Source of the DNA: Natronohydrobacter sp. | GTDB taxonomy: Bacteria > Pseudomonadota > Alphaproteobacteria > Rhodobacterales > Rhodobacteraceae | DNA length: 35,076 bases | Direction of reading: 5' to 3' | Assembly: GCA_007118445.1 (NCBI GenBank) | Contig: SKRP01000072.1 | Location: 1 to 35,076 of the forward strand | In this document: one piece after another, positions 1 to 9,380 of the stretch | Layout of the letters: each line of letters starts with the position of its first letter | How positions within the stretch are numbered: position 1 is the first letter of the stretch | Position numbers and translations under genes: made by a program | Notes under the pieces: generated by a model | What the model was told of the DNA's origin: nothing | Databases searched by the model: none | What the model saw: the letters and a program-made list of their open reading frames with translations, nothing else

Positions 1-1528
1 AGGCAAGGTCATACTGATAGCCCTTGACCTGCAGCGGATCGCCGTCCAGCGCCTTCATGCCGCCTTGTGGCATGGAGAAGGGGTTATGCGAGAAGTCGAT
101 CTTGCCAGATTCAGGGTCGGCCTCATACATCGGGAAATCGACGATCCAGGCGAAGGCGAAGCGGTTCTCATCGGTGAGCTTCAACTCGCGGCCAATCTCG
201 TCCCGCGCTTTCGCGGCGACGCCTTCGAATTGCGAGGGCTTGCCGCCGAGGAAGAAGGCCGCGTCGCCTTCGCTGAGGCCGAGTTGCTGGCGGATTGCCT
301 CCGTGCGTTCGGGGCCGATATTCTTGGCGAGGGGGCCAGCGGCTTCGACCCCTTCAAGTGTCAATTCGGCGCTTTCTATTTTCGCCCGCGCAGCTTGCAC
401 CGTGATAGAGAGTTCTTGTGCGACAGATTCCACCGTCTTCTTTCGCCAGAAAATATACCCCATCCCCGGCAGCCCCTGCGCCTGAGCAAAGGCGTTCATC
501 CGGTCGCAAAACTTGCGCGAGCCGCCCGTGGGCGCAGGGATCGCGCGGATCTCGGTGCCTTCATTTTCCAAGAGCTTCGCGAAGATCGCAAAGCCAGAGC
601 CGCGGAAATGTTCGGACACGACCTGCATTTCAATCGGGTTGCGCAGGTCGGGCTTGTCAGAGCCGTATTTCAACAGCGACTCCGCGTAAGGGATGCGCGG
701 CCAGTCGGTGCAAGGATCGACCTTTTTGCCCTCGGCAAATTCCTCGAACACGCCTTGCAGCACTGGCCCCACAGCCGCGAACACGTCCTCCTGCTCGACG
801 AACGACATCTCGACATCAAGCTGGTAGAAATCCGTGGGCGAGCGGTCCGCGCGCGGGTCCTCATCGCGGAAACAGGGTGCGATCTGGAAATATTTATCAA
901 ACCCCGAAACCATGATCAGCTGCTTGAACTGCTGCGGGGCCTGCGGCAGCGCGTAGAACTTGCCCGGATGCAGCCGCGAGGGCACCAGAAAATCGCGCGC
1001 CCCTTCGGGGCTCGAGGCGGTGATGATCGGGGTCTGGAACTCGGTGAACCCAGTGTCCCACATCCGCGACCGCATCGCGCGCACGACATTGGCGCGCAGC
1101 ATCATGTTGTCATGCAGCCCTTCGCGGCGCAGGTCGAGAAAACGGTAGGCAAGCCGCGTCTCTTCGGGATAATCCGGCTCGCCAAAAACCGGCAGCGGCA
1201 GATCATCGGCGGCCCCCAGCACATCCATCGCGCGGACATAGACCTCGATCTCGCCTGTGGGCAATTTGCTGTTCACCAATGTGGCGTCGCGGGCTTTCAC
1301 CTCGCCCTCGATGCGGATACAGAATTCGGCGCGCAGCTTTTCAATCGCCGTGAAAGCCGCCGAGTCGCTGTCGCACAGAACCTGCGTGATCCCGTAATGG
1401 TCGCGCAGATCGACGAACAGCACCCCCCCATGATCGCGGATGCGGTGCACCCAGCCCGACAGACGCACAGTCTGACCGACATCGGCGGCGCGCAGATCGG
1501 CGCAAGTGTGGCTGCGATAGGGATGCAT
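1..1528 (-). CDS. aspS: Aspartyl-tRNA synthetase (AspRS), 3' part truncated by the window edge
   Basis: Reverse-strand translation from ATG at 1528 ([51 protein letters not shown]...) is characteristic AspRS, with ...[60 protein letters not shown]. It is absent from the ORF track because the frame runs off the left edge. Confidence 0.96.
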   Translation of the reverse strand, partial: MHPYRSHTCADLRAADVGQTVRLSGWVHRIRDHGGVLFVDLRDHYGITQVLCDSDSAAFTAIEKLRAEFCIRIEGEVKARDATLVNSKLPTGEIEVYVRAMDVLGAADDLPLPVFGEPDYPEETRLAYRFLDLRREGLHDNMMLRANVVRAMRSRMWDTGFTEFQTPIITASSPEGARDFLVPSRLHPGKFYALPQAPQQFKQLIMVSGFDKYFQIAPCFRDEDPRADRSPTDFYQLDVEMSFVEQEDVFAAVGPVLQGVFEEFAEGKKVDPCTDWPRIPYAESLLKYGSDKPDLRNPIEMQVVSEHFRGSGFAIFAKLLENEGTEIRAIPAPTGGSRKFCDRMNAFAQAQGLPGMGYIFWRKKTVESVAQELSITVQAARAKIESAELTLEGVEAAGPLAKNIGPERTEAIRQQLGLSEGDAAFFLGGKPSQFEGVAAKARDEIGRELKLTDENRFAFAWIVDFPMYEADPESGKIDFSHNPFSMPQGGMKALDGDPLQVKGYQYDLA

Positions 1529-1600
1529 GATCGACCCTTTCAGATACAGAGGACAGGCTGCGGGCGATACACAGGCTGCGCCGCCGGAAGTCAAGGGGGC

Positions 1601-1888
1601 TCAGGTCCAGTGCATCTGCCCGGACCCGGCGAGCACCGCCTGCGCCAGGGCCAGTTGGTCATTGCCCAGCCCCTGCGCCGCACAGGCCGCGATCACTGTG
1701 TCATCGCACATCAGAATGAAATCCAGCGCCGCCCCGCTCAGCGCCGGATCGCCCCCGGCCCGCAGACTGTCGCGCAGATCGCTCGCTGTGGCACCGGTCG
1801 CGGCCAGAAAAACCGGCAGCAGCTCTTCCTGCGCGCATAGCCATAAAAGCGCCTGGCTGGCAATCTCTTCAGCCTGCTTCGGGGTCAT
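1601..1888 (-). CDS. DUF3572-like small protein
   Basis: 95 aa: MTPKQAEEIASQALLWLCAQEELLPVFLAATGATASDLRDSL..., similar in style to the DUF3572 family; divergent from a PleD-like gene. Confidence 0.7.
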   Translation of the reverse strand: MTPKQAEEIASQALLWLCAQEELLPVFLAATGATASDLRDSLRAGGDPALSGAALDFILMCDDTVIAACAAQGLGNDQLALAQAVLAGSGQMHWT

Positions 1889-2015
1889 GGGCGCGAACTC
1901 CGGGAATTAAAGGATCTGTTAACCATTACCGACTAGTCTTAACCCGAAGTCCTGTCGGGTGAACAGCCGCGTCATGGGCTGCTTGACTGTAATCCAGCGC
2001 CAGGGGGCCGCACTG

Positions 2016-3401
2016 ATGCCGAATCGCATTCTTGTCGTGGATGATCTCTCGCTCAGCCGGGTCATCCTGCGCGCGCGCCTGTCGTCGGCCTGCTATGACA
2101 TATTGCTGGCCGCGACCGGGCAACAGGCGCTGAGTATCGCCCGCGCGGAACTGCCTGATCTGGTGCTGCTGGATTGCTCGCTGCCCGATCTGGACGGGTT
2201 CGAGATCTGCAAGGCCCTGCGCCGCGCGCCGGAAACCGCGCATATTCCGGTGATCCTGTTTTCGGCCACCAATACGCGCGACCGGCGCTTGCAGGCGCTG
2301 GAATGCGGTGCCGATGATTTCCTTGGCAAACCCCTGGATGAAGGCATCCTGCTGTCGCGCCTGCGCGCCCTGCTGCGCTGCAGGGCGCTGGAACGCGAGC
2401 ATCACAAACAGGCCACACCCGCGCTGCGCGCCTCATTGGCCGCATCCTTTCTGGCCGGTGCCCCTGCCGGACGCGTCTGTCTGGTGCAGCCAGACCCCGC
2501 GCCCGGACAGACGCAGACGCAGATCGACCCCAGTCTCCATGATCTGCGCTGCGACCTGACTTCGGCCCTGAAACCGGCGAGTAGCGCAACGGTGCCGGAT
2601 ATTTTCCTGCTTGCGCCCGAAGTGCTCGACCAACATGGGCTTGCCATCATCTCGGAATTCCATTCGCGCCCGCTGACACGCCATGTGCCGATCACAGTGC
2701 TGCTGGCACCGGACCAACAGATCGACCCCGGCATGGTCATGGATCTGGGGGCAGAATGCGTTCTGTCGCTGCCGCTTGATCTGACCGAGGCGCAGATGCG
2801 GCTCGGGGCGATGATCCAGCGAAAACGATGGGCGGATGCGCTGCGCCATGCGATGGGGACCGAACTGGATCTGGCTTCGCGCGATCCGTTGACGGGGTTG
2901 TTCAACCGCCGTCATGCACTGTCGTATCTTGCAGAGATCGTCAGCGACCAGAGCACACGGCATTTCGCGCTGCTGATGATTGATCTCGACAATTTCAAGC
3001 AGGTCAATGACAAATTCGGCCATCTTGTGGGGGACCAGGTACTGACCGAAGTCGCCGCACGCATGGCCGCTGCGATCCGGCCCGATGATCTGCTGGCACG
3101 CTATGGCGGCGAAGAGTTCCTGCTGGTCCTGCCCGGCATCGATCTCGAACACGCGCAGCGCATGGCGGAACGGCTGCGCCGCCAGATCGAAGGCGCGGAA
3201 TACAGGATCTCGCAAGGGGGCGGGCGTTTGCGCATGACGGCCTCGATCGGGGTCACAATGCATGATTGCGCAGCGTATGAGCCGATCGAAACAGTGCGCG
3301 CGCGTATTCAGGTGATCATCAATCAGGCTGATCAGGCGCTGCATGTCGCGAAGAACTCGGGGCGCAACCGTGTAGCCCTCGCCTGCCGTGCGGTCGCTTG
3401 A
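2016..3401 (+). CDS. pleD: PleD-like response regulator diguanylate cyclase (REC, degenerate second REC, GGDEF)
   Basis: N-terminal receiver (ILVVDDLSLSRVILRARL...PDLVLLDCSLPDLDGFEICKALR...DDFLGKPLDEG), a weak second receiver-like region, and a GGDEF domain (DPLTGLFNRRHAL...LLMIDLDNFKQVNDKFGH...ARYGGEEFLLVLPG) with an RPDD I-site five residues upstream of GGEEF. Start chosen at MPNRILVVDD. Confidence 0.9.
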   Translation: MPNRILVVDDLSLSRVILRARLSSACYDILLAATGQQALSIARAELPDLVLLDCSLPDLDGFEICKALRRAPETAHIPVILFSATNTRDRRLQALECGADDFLGKPLDEGILLSRLRALLRCRALEREHHKQATPALRASLAASFLAGAPAGRVCLVQPDPAPGQTQTQIDPSLHDLRCDLTSALKPASSATVPDIFLLAPEVLDQHGLAIISEFHSRPLTRHVPITVLLAPDQQIDPGMVMDLGAECVLSLPLDLTEAQMRLGAMIQRKRWADALRHAMGTELDLASRDPLTGLFNRRHALSYLAEIVSDQSTRHFALLMIDLDNFKQVNDKFGHLVGDQVLTEVAARMAAAIRPDDLLARYGGEEFLLVLPGIDLEHAQRMAERLRRQIEGAEYRISQGGGRLRMTASIGVTMHDCAAYEPIETVRARIQVIINQADQALHVAKNSGRNRVALACRAVA

Positions 3402-3425
3402 CATAGTTGCGCAGCAGCTAGGCGA

Positions 3426-3923
3426 TCAGTTGCTGCGCGCTTGCCCGTCCCGGCCCTGCCAGCGGCGCTTGCTCATCTGCTCCTGCAGGGCATCGGCATA
3501 GGATCGGCGCTCTTCTGCGCTCATGGCGCTGACACGCGTGATCAAGCGCGCGTGCATCTCGGTGCTGATCTGCACGAAACGATCCTGCGCCTGTTGCAGG
3601 CTGTCGCCAAACGCATCGGCATCAAATTCTTCCGCCTGCAAGACCGCGATCATGTCTTGCGCCGCAGACCTGCCCCCGGACCCGCCCCCGGACCCGCCGC
3701 GCATGTCGCGCCAGATCGCGCGGGTTTCGCGGCGCAGCGCACGGCGATCGTCGCTTGGCAGCGCCGAAACCGCCGCGCGCAAGACGGATCCCTGATCGCC
3801 CGCGCGCAGGATGATCCCGCCGACCATGCCCAGCATGCCCAGATTGAGCACCAGTGATACGGCAAGCGCGGCCCCCAGCCAGCGGCAGCGCGATGTCACC
3901 TGTCTTTCTGCCATGTCTTTCAC
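3426..3923 (-). CDS. Periplasmic heavy-metal sensor/resistance (CnrX/Spy-like Metal_resist) protein with N-terminal membrane anchor
   Basis: 165 aa: N-terminal TM (WLGAALAVSLVLNLGMLGMVGGIIL), then a helical region with SDDRRALRRETRAIWRDMR and AEEFDADAFGDSLQQAQDRFVQISTEMHARLITRVSAMSAEERRSYADAL. Overlaps the upstream ORF by 4 nt. Confidence 0.75.
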   Translation of the reverse strand: MKDMAERQVTSRCRWLGAALAVSLVLNLGMLGMVGGIILRAGDQGSVLRAAVSALPSDDRRALRRETRAIWRDMRGGSGGGSGGRSAAQDMIAVLQAEEFDADAFGDSLQQAQDRFVQISTEMHARLITRVSAMSAEERRSYADALQEQMSKRRWQGRDGQARSN

Positions 3924-4300
3924 ATCCCCAGAAGCAATGGATCATCCGGCCAGATCAGTGGCAGGGCAATCACATCAACATGCCAGAGCGCCTCGTGCAT
4001 CCAGCCCGGCATGTCCAGTGCCATCAGCGGCAGCGGCGTGACGAACCCCAGCCAAAGCCCGGCGAGCCCGGCGCTCACCCCTGCGGCCAGCCCTGGCAAG
4101 GTCCAGCCCGAAACCCGGTGCCACAGCGCCCTCGGGCGTGATGGCGCTGCCCTGTCCGCGGCCCGGACCGCGCTGTCAAGGATACGCGCGCGCAGGTCAG
4201 GCGGCACAACCGGGGCTTCCGCGCGGGCGGCCTCGAAGAACACGGCCAGCGGATCGGGCGCTTGCGGGCCATGCGGCTTCGGATCGGATTTGTCAGACAT
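3920..4300 (-). CDS. Single-TM putative anti-sigma factor
   Basis: MSDKSDPKPHGPQAPDPLAVFFEAARAEAPVVPPDLRARILDSA... then one TM (LPGLAAGVSAGLAGLWLGFV) and a short periplasmic tail; overlaps the ECF sigma gene by 8 nt. Confidence 0.65.
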   Translation of the reverse strand: MSDKSDPKPHGPQAPDPLAVFFEAARAEAPVVPPDLRARILDSAVRAADRAAPSRPRALWHRVSGWTLPGLAAGVSAGLAGLWLGFVTPLPLMALDMPGWMHEALWHVDVIALPLIWPDDPLLLGM

Positions 4301-4871
4301 CGTCATCATACCCCAATGCTGCGCGCTCACCGGCCAGAATCGCCGCAAGCCGCCGTTTTCCCCGCGCTGTCAGGCTTTCCACGGCCTCGACCCCGACCAT
4401 CATGATCGCGGCGATTTCGGGATTGCCCAGCCCTTCCAGATGACGCAGCACCACGGCCTCGCGCTGCCGTTCGGGCAGTTGCAGCAAGGCCAGCTCCAGC
4501 GCCTGCGCACGCGCCGCACGCATCATCTGCGCATCCTGCCCGGCGGCCGGATCGGGCAGATCGGGCAATTCGGGCAGCATCGGTCTGCGGCGGCGCAGCC
4601 GGTCAGTGCAGAGATTGGCCGCCACCCGGTAAACCCAGGTCGAAGGCGCGGCCTGACCGGGCACCCAGTCCGGGGCCATTTTCCACAGTCGCAACATTGC
4701 TTCCTGCGTCACATCCTCGGCCTCTTCGCGATTGCCCAGCATCCGTGCCGCATAGCGCAGGATGCGCGGTGCGATCAGGTCGGTCAGCGCACGCGCCGCA
4801 GCCTGATCGCCCGCGACGACCTGTGCCAGCAGAACCGATTGTTCGCTGCTCTCGCTCACCTCTCGCAGCAC
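4293..4871 (-). CDS. ECF-type RNA polymerase sigma factor
   Basis: Sigma2: ALTDLIAPRILRYAARMLGNREEAEDVTQEAMLRLWKMAP...STWVYRVAANLCTDRLRRRR; sigma4: ALLQLPERQREAVVLRHLEGLGNPEIAAIMMVGVEAVESLTARGKRRL. Probable GTG start at 4871 or 4859. Confidence 0.9.
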   Translation of the reverse strand: MLREVSESSEQSVLLAQVVAGDQAAARALTDLIAPRILRYAARMLGNREEAEDVTQEAMLRLWKMAPDWVPGQAAPSTWVYRVAANLCTDRLRRRRPMLPELPDLPDPAAGQDAQMMRAARAQALELALLQLPERQREAVVLRHLEGLGNPEIAAIMMVGVEAVESLTARGKRRLAAILAGERAALGYDDDV

Positions 4872-4923
4872 TGTTCTGCCCCTGCTCGTGGCAGGACGGG
4901 CCTGAACCCGTCCTGCGCAGTTC

Positions 4924-5400
4924 TCAGCGCATCCGCGACCGCTCCATACCGCGCCTGTCCATACCGCGTCTGTCCATGCCGCGCCGTTCCATACGCCCTG
5001 CAGACCGGTTAAGAAAGGCTTCATACTCTTCCGCCGAGATCACCCCATCCGAATTGGCATCGATCCGTCCGAACATCCGGGCCTGCATAGACGCACGCCG
5101 CGCCTCGCGGCGCTCTTCTGCGTAGGCCGTCAGGCCATTGCGCAACGCGTCCTCATCCAGCTTGCCATCGGCATCTGCCTCCTGCATCAGCCGGGCAACC
5201 ATCTGCTCGCGCTGCGCCGCGCGCGGATCCTCCAGTGCAGCCTGAAACTCTTCCAGGGTCACGACACCGCTGCCATCTGTATCCAATGCCTCGAAGCCGG
5301 GCCACATGGCAGCCCCTTGCCCCGGTCCACGCGCTTCCGCCATGACGGGCAGCATCAGCACGGCGCAGGCCGCAAGCGTCATCTGAAACTTCTGGGTCAT
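4924..5400 (-). CDS. Secreted/periplasmic EF-hand protein
   Basis: Signal peptide MTQKFQMTLAACAVLMLPVMAEARG; EF-hand loops DTDGSGVVTLEEF and DANSDGVISAEEY, plus a degenerate DADGKLDEDAL; Met/Arg-rich repeat tail. Confidence 0.88.
   Translation of the reverse strand: MTQKFQMTLAACAVLMLPVMAEARGPGQGAAMWPGFEALDTDGSGVVTLEEFQAALEDPRAAQREQMVARLMQEADADGKLDEDALRNGLTAYAEERREARRASMQARMFGRIDANSDGVISAEEYEAFLNRSAGRMERRGMDRRGMDRRGMERSRMR
4936..4995 (-). repeat. 15-bp tandem repeat encoding the RRGM(D/E) pentapeptide tail
   Basis: Four 15-bp units ending in tccatacc/tccatgcc/tccatacg, encoding MERRGMDRRGMDRRGMERS. Confidence 0.85.
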
Positions 5401-5578
5401 CTCTTGTCTCCTGTTATCTGGGGGCCTGTTCGCCCCGGACATGACATCAAACGCCGGACCGGCCGGTTTCCGTCGCAGGACTGCGCGGAATCATGCGGCA
5501 TGGTGCCGCAAATTCGACTTCGCGGATGTCATTTTTGGCAGATGGGCTTATGCCGGTTACAGTAGCCGGAAGGACCAT

Positions 5579-5995
5579 ATGATGACGATCTCCAACGATA
5601 TCGAGCGCGGTGCGGTGCTGGATGAACGGCCTCTCGGGCCGGCTGTGTTGCGCGGGCTGCGTTGCAAATGCCCGGCCTGTGGCGCAGGACCGATGCTGCA
5701 CAGCTTTCTGAAGGTCAGAGATACCTGTCCGGCCTGCGGTGAGGATCTCAGCCATCAGCGCGCCGATGATGGCCCGGCCTATCTGACAATGCTGGTTACC
5801 TTGAAAATCGTCACGCCGCTGATGGTATCCGCGATGTTCGTCTGGGATATGCACCCGGCGCTGTTATTTGCGATCTTTGCAACCTTTCTGGTGGCGCTTT
5901 CGCTATTCCTTCTACCTCGGTTCAAGGGCATGATCGTGGCGTTCCAATGGTCACGCCGGATGCATGGATTCGAGGAAACGAATGCCCAACTCTGA
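5579..5995 (+). CDS. DUF983 family membrane protein
   Basis: MMTISNDIERGAVLDERPLGPAVLRGLRCKCPACGAGPMLHSFLKVRDTCPACGEDLSHQRADDGPAYLT... with two CPAC motifs and two TM segments. Confidence 0.88.
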   Translation: MMTISNDIERGAVLDERPLGPAVLRGLRCKCPACGAGPMLHSFLKVRDTCPACGEDLSHQRADDGPAYLTMLVTLKIVTPLMVSAMFVWDMHPALLFAIFATFLVALSLFLLPRFKGMIVAFQWSRRMHGFEETNAQL

Positions 5996-6665
5996 CAAGA
6001 CCGCGATCCGTGATGCTGCAACCATTCTGCTGATCCGCGGAAACGGCGTGGATGCGCGTGTGCTGATGGGCCAGCGCGGGGCAAAAGCGGCCTTCATGCC
6101 TGACAAATTCGTCTTTCCGGGCGGCGCAGTCGATCCGTCCGATGCCAATGTGCCGCTGGCCCACCCCCTGCCCGCGCCTTGCATGGCCTGCCTGTCGCAG
6201 GGCCATGCCGACCCGAGGGCGCTGGCTGTCGCCGCGATCCGGGAATTATGGGAAGAGACCGGGCTGATGCTCGGCAGCGCCGCGCCCTGGCCCGACGCGC
6301 CTGCAGACTGGCAGGGCTTTGCCGCGACCGGGTTGCGGCCCGACGCCAAGGCGCTGCGCTACATCTTCCGCGCGATCACCCCACCGGGCAGGCCGCGGCG
6401 GTTTGACGCGCGCTTTTTCCTGGCCCGCGCAGAGGCCGTGCATGGCGATCTGGATGATTTCTCGGCGGCCTCGGATGAACTGAGCCATCTGCAATGGGTG
6501 CCGCTAGCCGAGGCACGGGGCCTGAACCTGCCCTTCATCACCGAGATCGTGCTTGCCGAGGCACAGGCGCATATCGAAGGCGAGGAACTCGCAGCCTCGA
6601 TCCCGTTTTTCGACAATTCCACGTCCGAGTCGGTTTTTCGCCGTATCCAGGCTGACAGCGCGTAA
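5982..6665 (+). CDS. Nudix hydrolase
   Basis: MPNSDKTAIRDAATILLIRGN...RVLMGQRGAKAAFMPDKFVFPGGAVD... with a Nudix box variant ending AAIRELWEETGLML. Confidence 0.88.
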   Translation: MPNSDKTAIRDAATILLIRGNGVDARVLMGQRGAKAAFMPDKFVFPGGAVDPSDANVPLAHPLPAPCMACLSQGHADPRALAVAAIRELWEETGLMLGSAAPWPDAPADWQGFAATGLRPDAKALRYIFRAITPPGRPRRFDARFFLARAEAVHGDLDDFSAASDELSHLQWVPLAEARGLNLPFITEIVLAEAQAHIEGEELAASIPFFDNSTSESVFRRIQADSA

Positions 6666-6672
6666 AGCAGGA

Positions 6673-7809
6673 TTATTCTGCGGCCTTGCCCTGCGCCTCA
6701 GTGGCTTCGATCTCGGCGGCGCGGCGCTCAACCTGTTCGACGATATGGTCGATCATCTGGTCATTGCTCAGCTTGTGGCTCTGTTTGCCCGCCAGATAGA
6801 CCATGCCGCTGCCCGCGCCGCCGCCGGTGAAGCCGATATCGGTCATCAGCGCCTCGCCCGGCCCGTTGACCACGCAGCCGATGATTGACAGGCTCATCGG
6901 GGTCTTGATATGCGCCAGCCGCTCTTCGAGCATGGCCACGGTCTTGATCACATCGAAACCCTGCCGCGCGCAGGACGGGCAGGAAATGATATTCACGCCC
7001 CGATGCCGCAAACCCAGTGATTTCAGGATCTCATAGCCGATTTTCACTTCTTCGACCGGATCGGCCGAGAGCGAGACCCGGATCGTGTCGCCGATGCCCA
7101 TCCAAAGCAGATTGCCCAGCCCAATGGCGGATTTCACGGTGCCGGAAACCATACCCCCGGCTTCGGTGATGCCCAGATGGATCGGCGCATCGGTCGCATC
7201 GGCCAGCCCCATATAAGCAGCCGAGGCCAGGAACACATCCGAGGCTTTCACGCTGATCTTGAATTCATGGAAATCATTATCCTGCAGGATGCGGATGTGA
7301 TCGAGGCCGGATTCGATCATCGCATCGGGGCAGGGTTCGCCGTATTTTTCCAGCAAATGCCGCTCCAGAGATCCGGCATTGACACCGATACGGATCGAAC
7401 AGCCGTGATCGCGCGCGGCGCTGATCACTTCGCGCACGCGGGTCGCATCGCCGATATTGCCGGGATTGATGCGCAGGCAGGCCGCGCCGGCCTCGGCGGC
7501 CTCGATCGCGCGTTTGTAGTGGAAATGGATATCGGCCACGATCGGCACCGGGCTTTCGCGCACCACCTCGCGCAGCGCGCGACTGGCATCCGTGTCCGGG
7601 ACCGAGACACGCACGATATCCGCCCCGGCTTCGGCACAGGCCAGAACCTGCCGGATCGTCGCAGGCGCATCGCCGGAATCGGTGTTTGTCATGGTCTGCA
7701 CCGAAATCGGCGCGTCGCCGCCTACCGGGACCGACCCGACCATGATCTGGCGTGACTTGCGGCGCGTGATGTTGCGCCAGGGGCGGATGTGATTGTGATC
7801 CATCGTCAA
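6673..7809 (-). CDS. ispG: 4-hydroxy-3-methylbut-2-en-1-yl diphosphate synthase (flavodoxin)
   Basis: [47 protein letters not shown]...NPGNIG...[15 protein letters not shown]...[12 protein letters not shown]. Confidence 0.97.
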   Translation of the reverse strand: MTMDHNHIRPWRNITRRKSRQIMVGSVPVGGDAPISVQTMTNTDSGDAPATIRQVLACAEAGADIVRVSVPDTDASRALREVVRESPVPIVADIHFHYKRAIEAAEAGAACLRINPGNIGDATRVREVISAARDHGCSIRIGVNAGSLERHLLEKYGEPCPDAMIESGLDHIRILQDNDFHEFKISVKASDVFLASAAYMGLADATDAPIHLGITEAGGMVSGTVKSAIGLGNLLWMGIGDTIRVSLSADPVEEVKIGYEILKSLGLRHRGVNIISCPSCARQGFDVIKTVAMLEERLAHIKTPMSLSIIGCVVNGPGEALMTDIGFTGGGAGSGMVYLAGKQSHKLSNDQMIDHIVEQVERRAAEIEATEAQGKAAE

Positions 7810-7911
7810 GGCCTATCCTGTATACCCGTTGATATCTAAATCAATGCAGCCTTTGCGGCAATGGGTGTCGGGCCGGGACTGGCTTGCAAGACACACGAAA
7901 CGCTTCGCAAA

Positions 7912-7942
7912 GAAAAGGGCCCGGGCTGCTGCCACGGGCCTT
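7912..7942 (-). terminator. Putative rho-independent terminator after the RodZ-like gene
   Basis: Minus strand reads AAGGCCCG-TGGCAGCAGC-CCGGGCC-CTTTTCTTT: GC stem (GGCCCG/CGGGCC core) followed by a T-rich tract, between the RodZ-like stop and ispG. Confidence 0.5.
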
Positions 7943-8030
7943 GAAGGACTACTACGCGACGATGTTAACACAATCTGCCAGTCCTGGCGCGATGTTTCGC
8001 CGCTGTCACCGTAACGTGACCATCGCCATG

Positions 8031-9254
8031 TCAGTTCTCTGCCTGCGCCACAGCGATGAACTCGCGCAACGCCTGATCCTCGGAAATATCAGCGGTCTCA
8101 AACTGTTCGGACACTGCAGCTGCCGAGAGGGCGATCTGGTCCACAACCTGTGCACCTGGCGCAGTCGGACCGAACGGTTCCCCATTCACCAGCAGATAAA
8201 CCGAACCGGAATTCCCGGCGCGCAGCGTCGCAGGGGCTTCGGATTGCGGGACAGTGTAGCGCTCACCCGCATCGAGCACTTTCTCGAACAAGGTGGTCCC
8301 GTCTGCGGCGCGGACCCGTATCCAGCTGGGACGCACAGCAAGGACTTCCACCATCGGAGGCCCGTCCTGCGTTACGCGCACACCCTCTGGCGGGGCGACG
8401 ATATTCTCCGCTTCGGCCAGCGCCATATCAATGGCGGCGCGCAGCGTGCCATCATCCCCGTCGGCATCGGCCTCGCGCGGGTTGATCGCCGCAATAGGGC
8501 CGTCGCGCGCCACCACCACAGGCGTATCAAGCGCCTCTGGCCGGTAGTTTCGCACGATGCCCTGCGCTTCCGTAACCGCAGAAGGCCCATCACCTGGTAT
8601 CCGCAGCGCGGGTTCTTCGACCGCGACCATGCGCGGCGATGCGCCGGACAGGACCGGATCGAGATCGGCCAGCACTTCCGGCGGAAGATCAGCCGGGGTC
8701 AGATTGACGCGCTGCACTTCGCGCAGCACGGTCCAGCCGCCAAAACCCACGCCAAGGATCAGGAAGGCCATCACCGCAACAGACCCGATGGCAACAGGGT
8801 CAAACCGCTGCCAGAACGGATCGGGTTCAGCTGCCATTTTGGTCCGTGACAACAGACCTTGCGAGAAATCGCGCGCGGCACCGGGCTGCGTTGGCAGCGG
8901 GCCGGTGCCGGAGCTGCTGCGGGTCAGCTCTGTCGTTATCGCAAAGCCGGTTTCTGAGCAGAATTTCGCGTAGGACCAATCCGGGTCCATACCCAGATAG
9001 CGCGCATAAGAGCGCACATAGCCCGCCACGAAACTGGCCGCTTCGAACGCTGACAGATCGCCTGCTTCGATCGCGGCGATATATGTCGCACGAATATGCA
9101 ATTCGCGTTGCACATCCAGAAGCGACTTGCCCATAGTCGCCCGTTCACCGCGCATCAGGTCGCCAAGACGAACTTCATAGTCGTCAAAGCCTAGCGCGAC
9201 GTCACCTTGTGGATATGCGTCATCTGATCTGGGCTTACCGCCAAACCACTTCAT
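8031..9254 (-). CDS. RodZ-like helix-turn-helix / DUF4115 membrane protein
   Basis: LGDLMRGERATMGKSLLDVQRELHIRATYIAAIEAGDLSAFEAASFVAGYVRSYARYLGMD (HTH_25-like), a TM segment (VAVMAFLILGVGFGGWTVL), and a C-terminal PSWIRVRAADGTTLFEKVLDAGERYTVPQSEAPATLRAGNSGSVYLLVNGE. Confidence 0.85.
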   Translation of the reverse strand: MKWFGGKPRSDDAYPQGDVALGFDDYEVRLGDLMRGERATMGKSLLDVQRELHIRATYIAAIEAGDLSAFEAASFVAGYVRSYARYLGMDPDWSYAKFCSETGFAITTELTRSSSGTGPLPTQPGAARDFSQGLLSRTKMAAEPDPFWQRFDPVAIGSVAVMAFLILGVGFGGWTVLREVQRVNLTPADLPPEVLADLDPVLSGASPRMVAVEEPALRIPGDGPSAVTEAQGIVRNYRPEALDTPVVVARDGPIAAINPREADADGDDGTLRAAIDMALAEAENIVAPPEGVRVTQDGPPMVEVLAVRPSWIRVRAADGTTLFEKVLDAGERYTVPQSEAPATLRAGNSGSVYLLVNGEPFGPTAPGAQVVDQIALSAAAVSEQFETADISEDQALREFIAVAQAEN

Positions 9255-9380
9255 TGCCCGCCCTTTACCGCCTTGTATATAGGTCTGCACTCGACTCACC
9301 AGGTGCACTGACTTCTCTGACCAGTGTCGCCTGATACCAGACTATAAGAATTTCACAGCGATTTGAAGCTTTATCGGCAC

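Noticed and set aside
65-1840. 591-aa + strand ORF opposite aspS
   Set aside because: Antisense to a clear AspRS; long antisense ORFs are expected in high-GC DNA and this one (Arg/His/Ala-rich) has no recognisable family.
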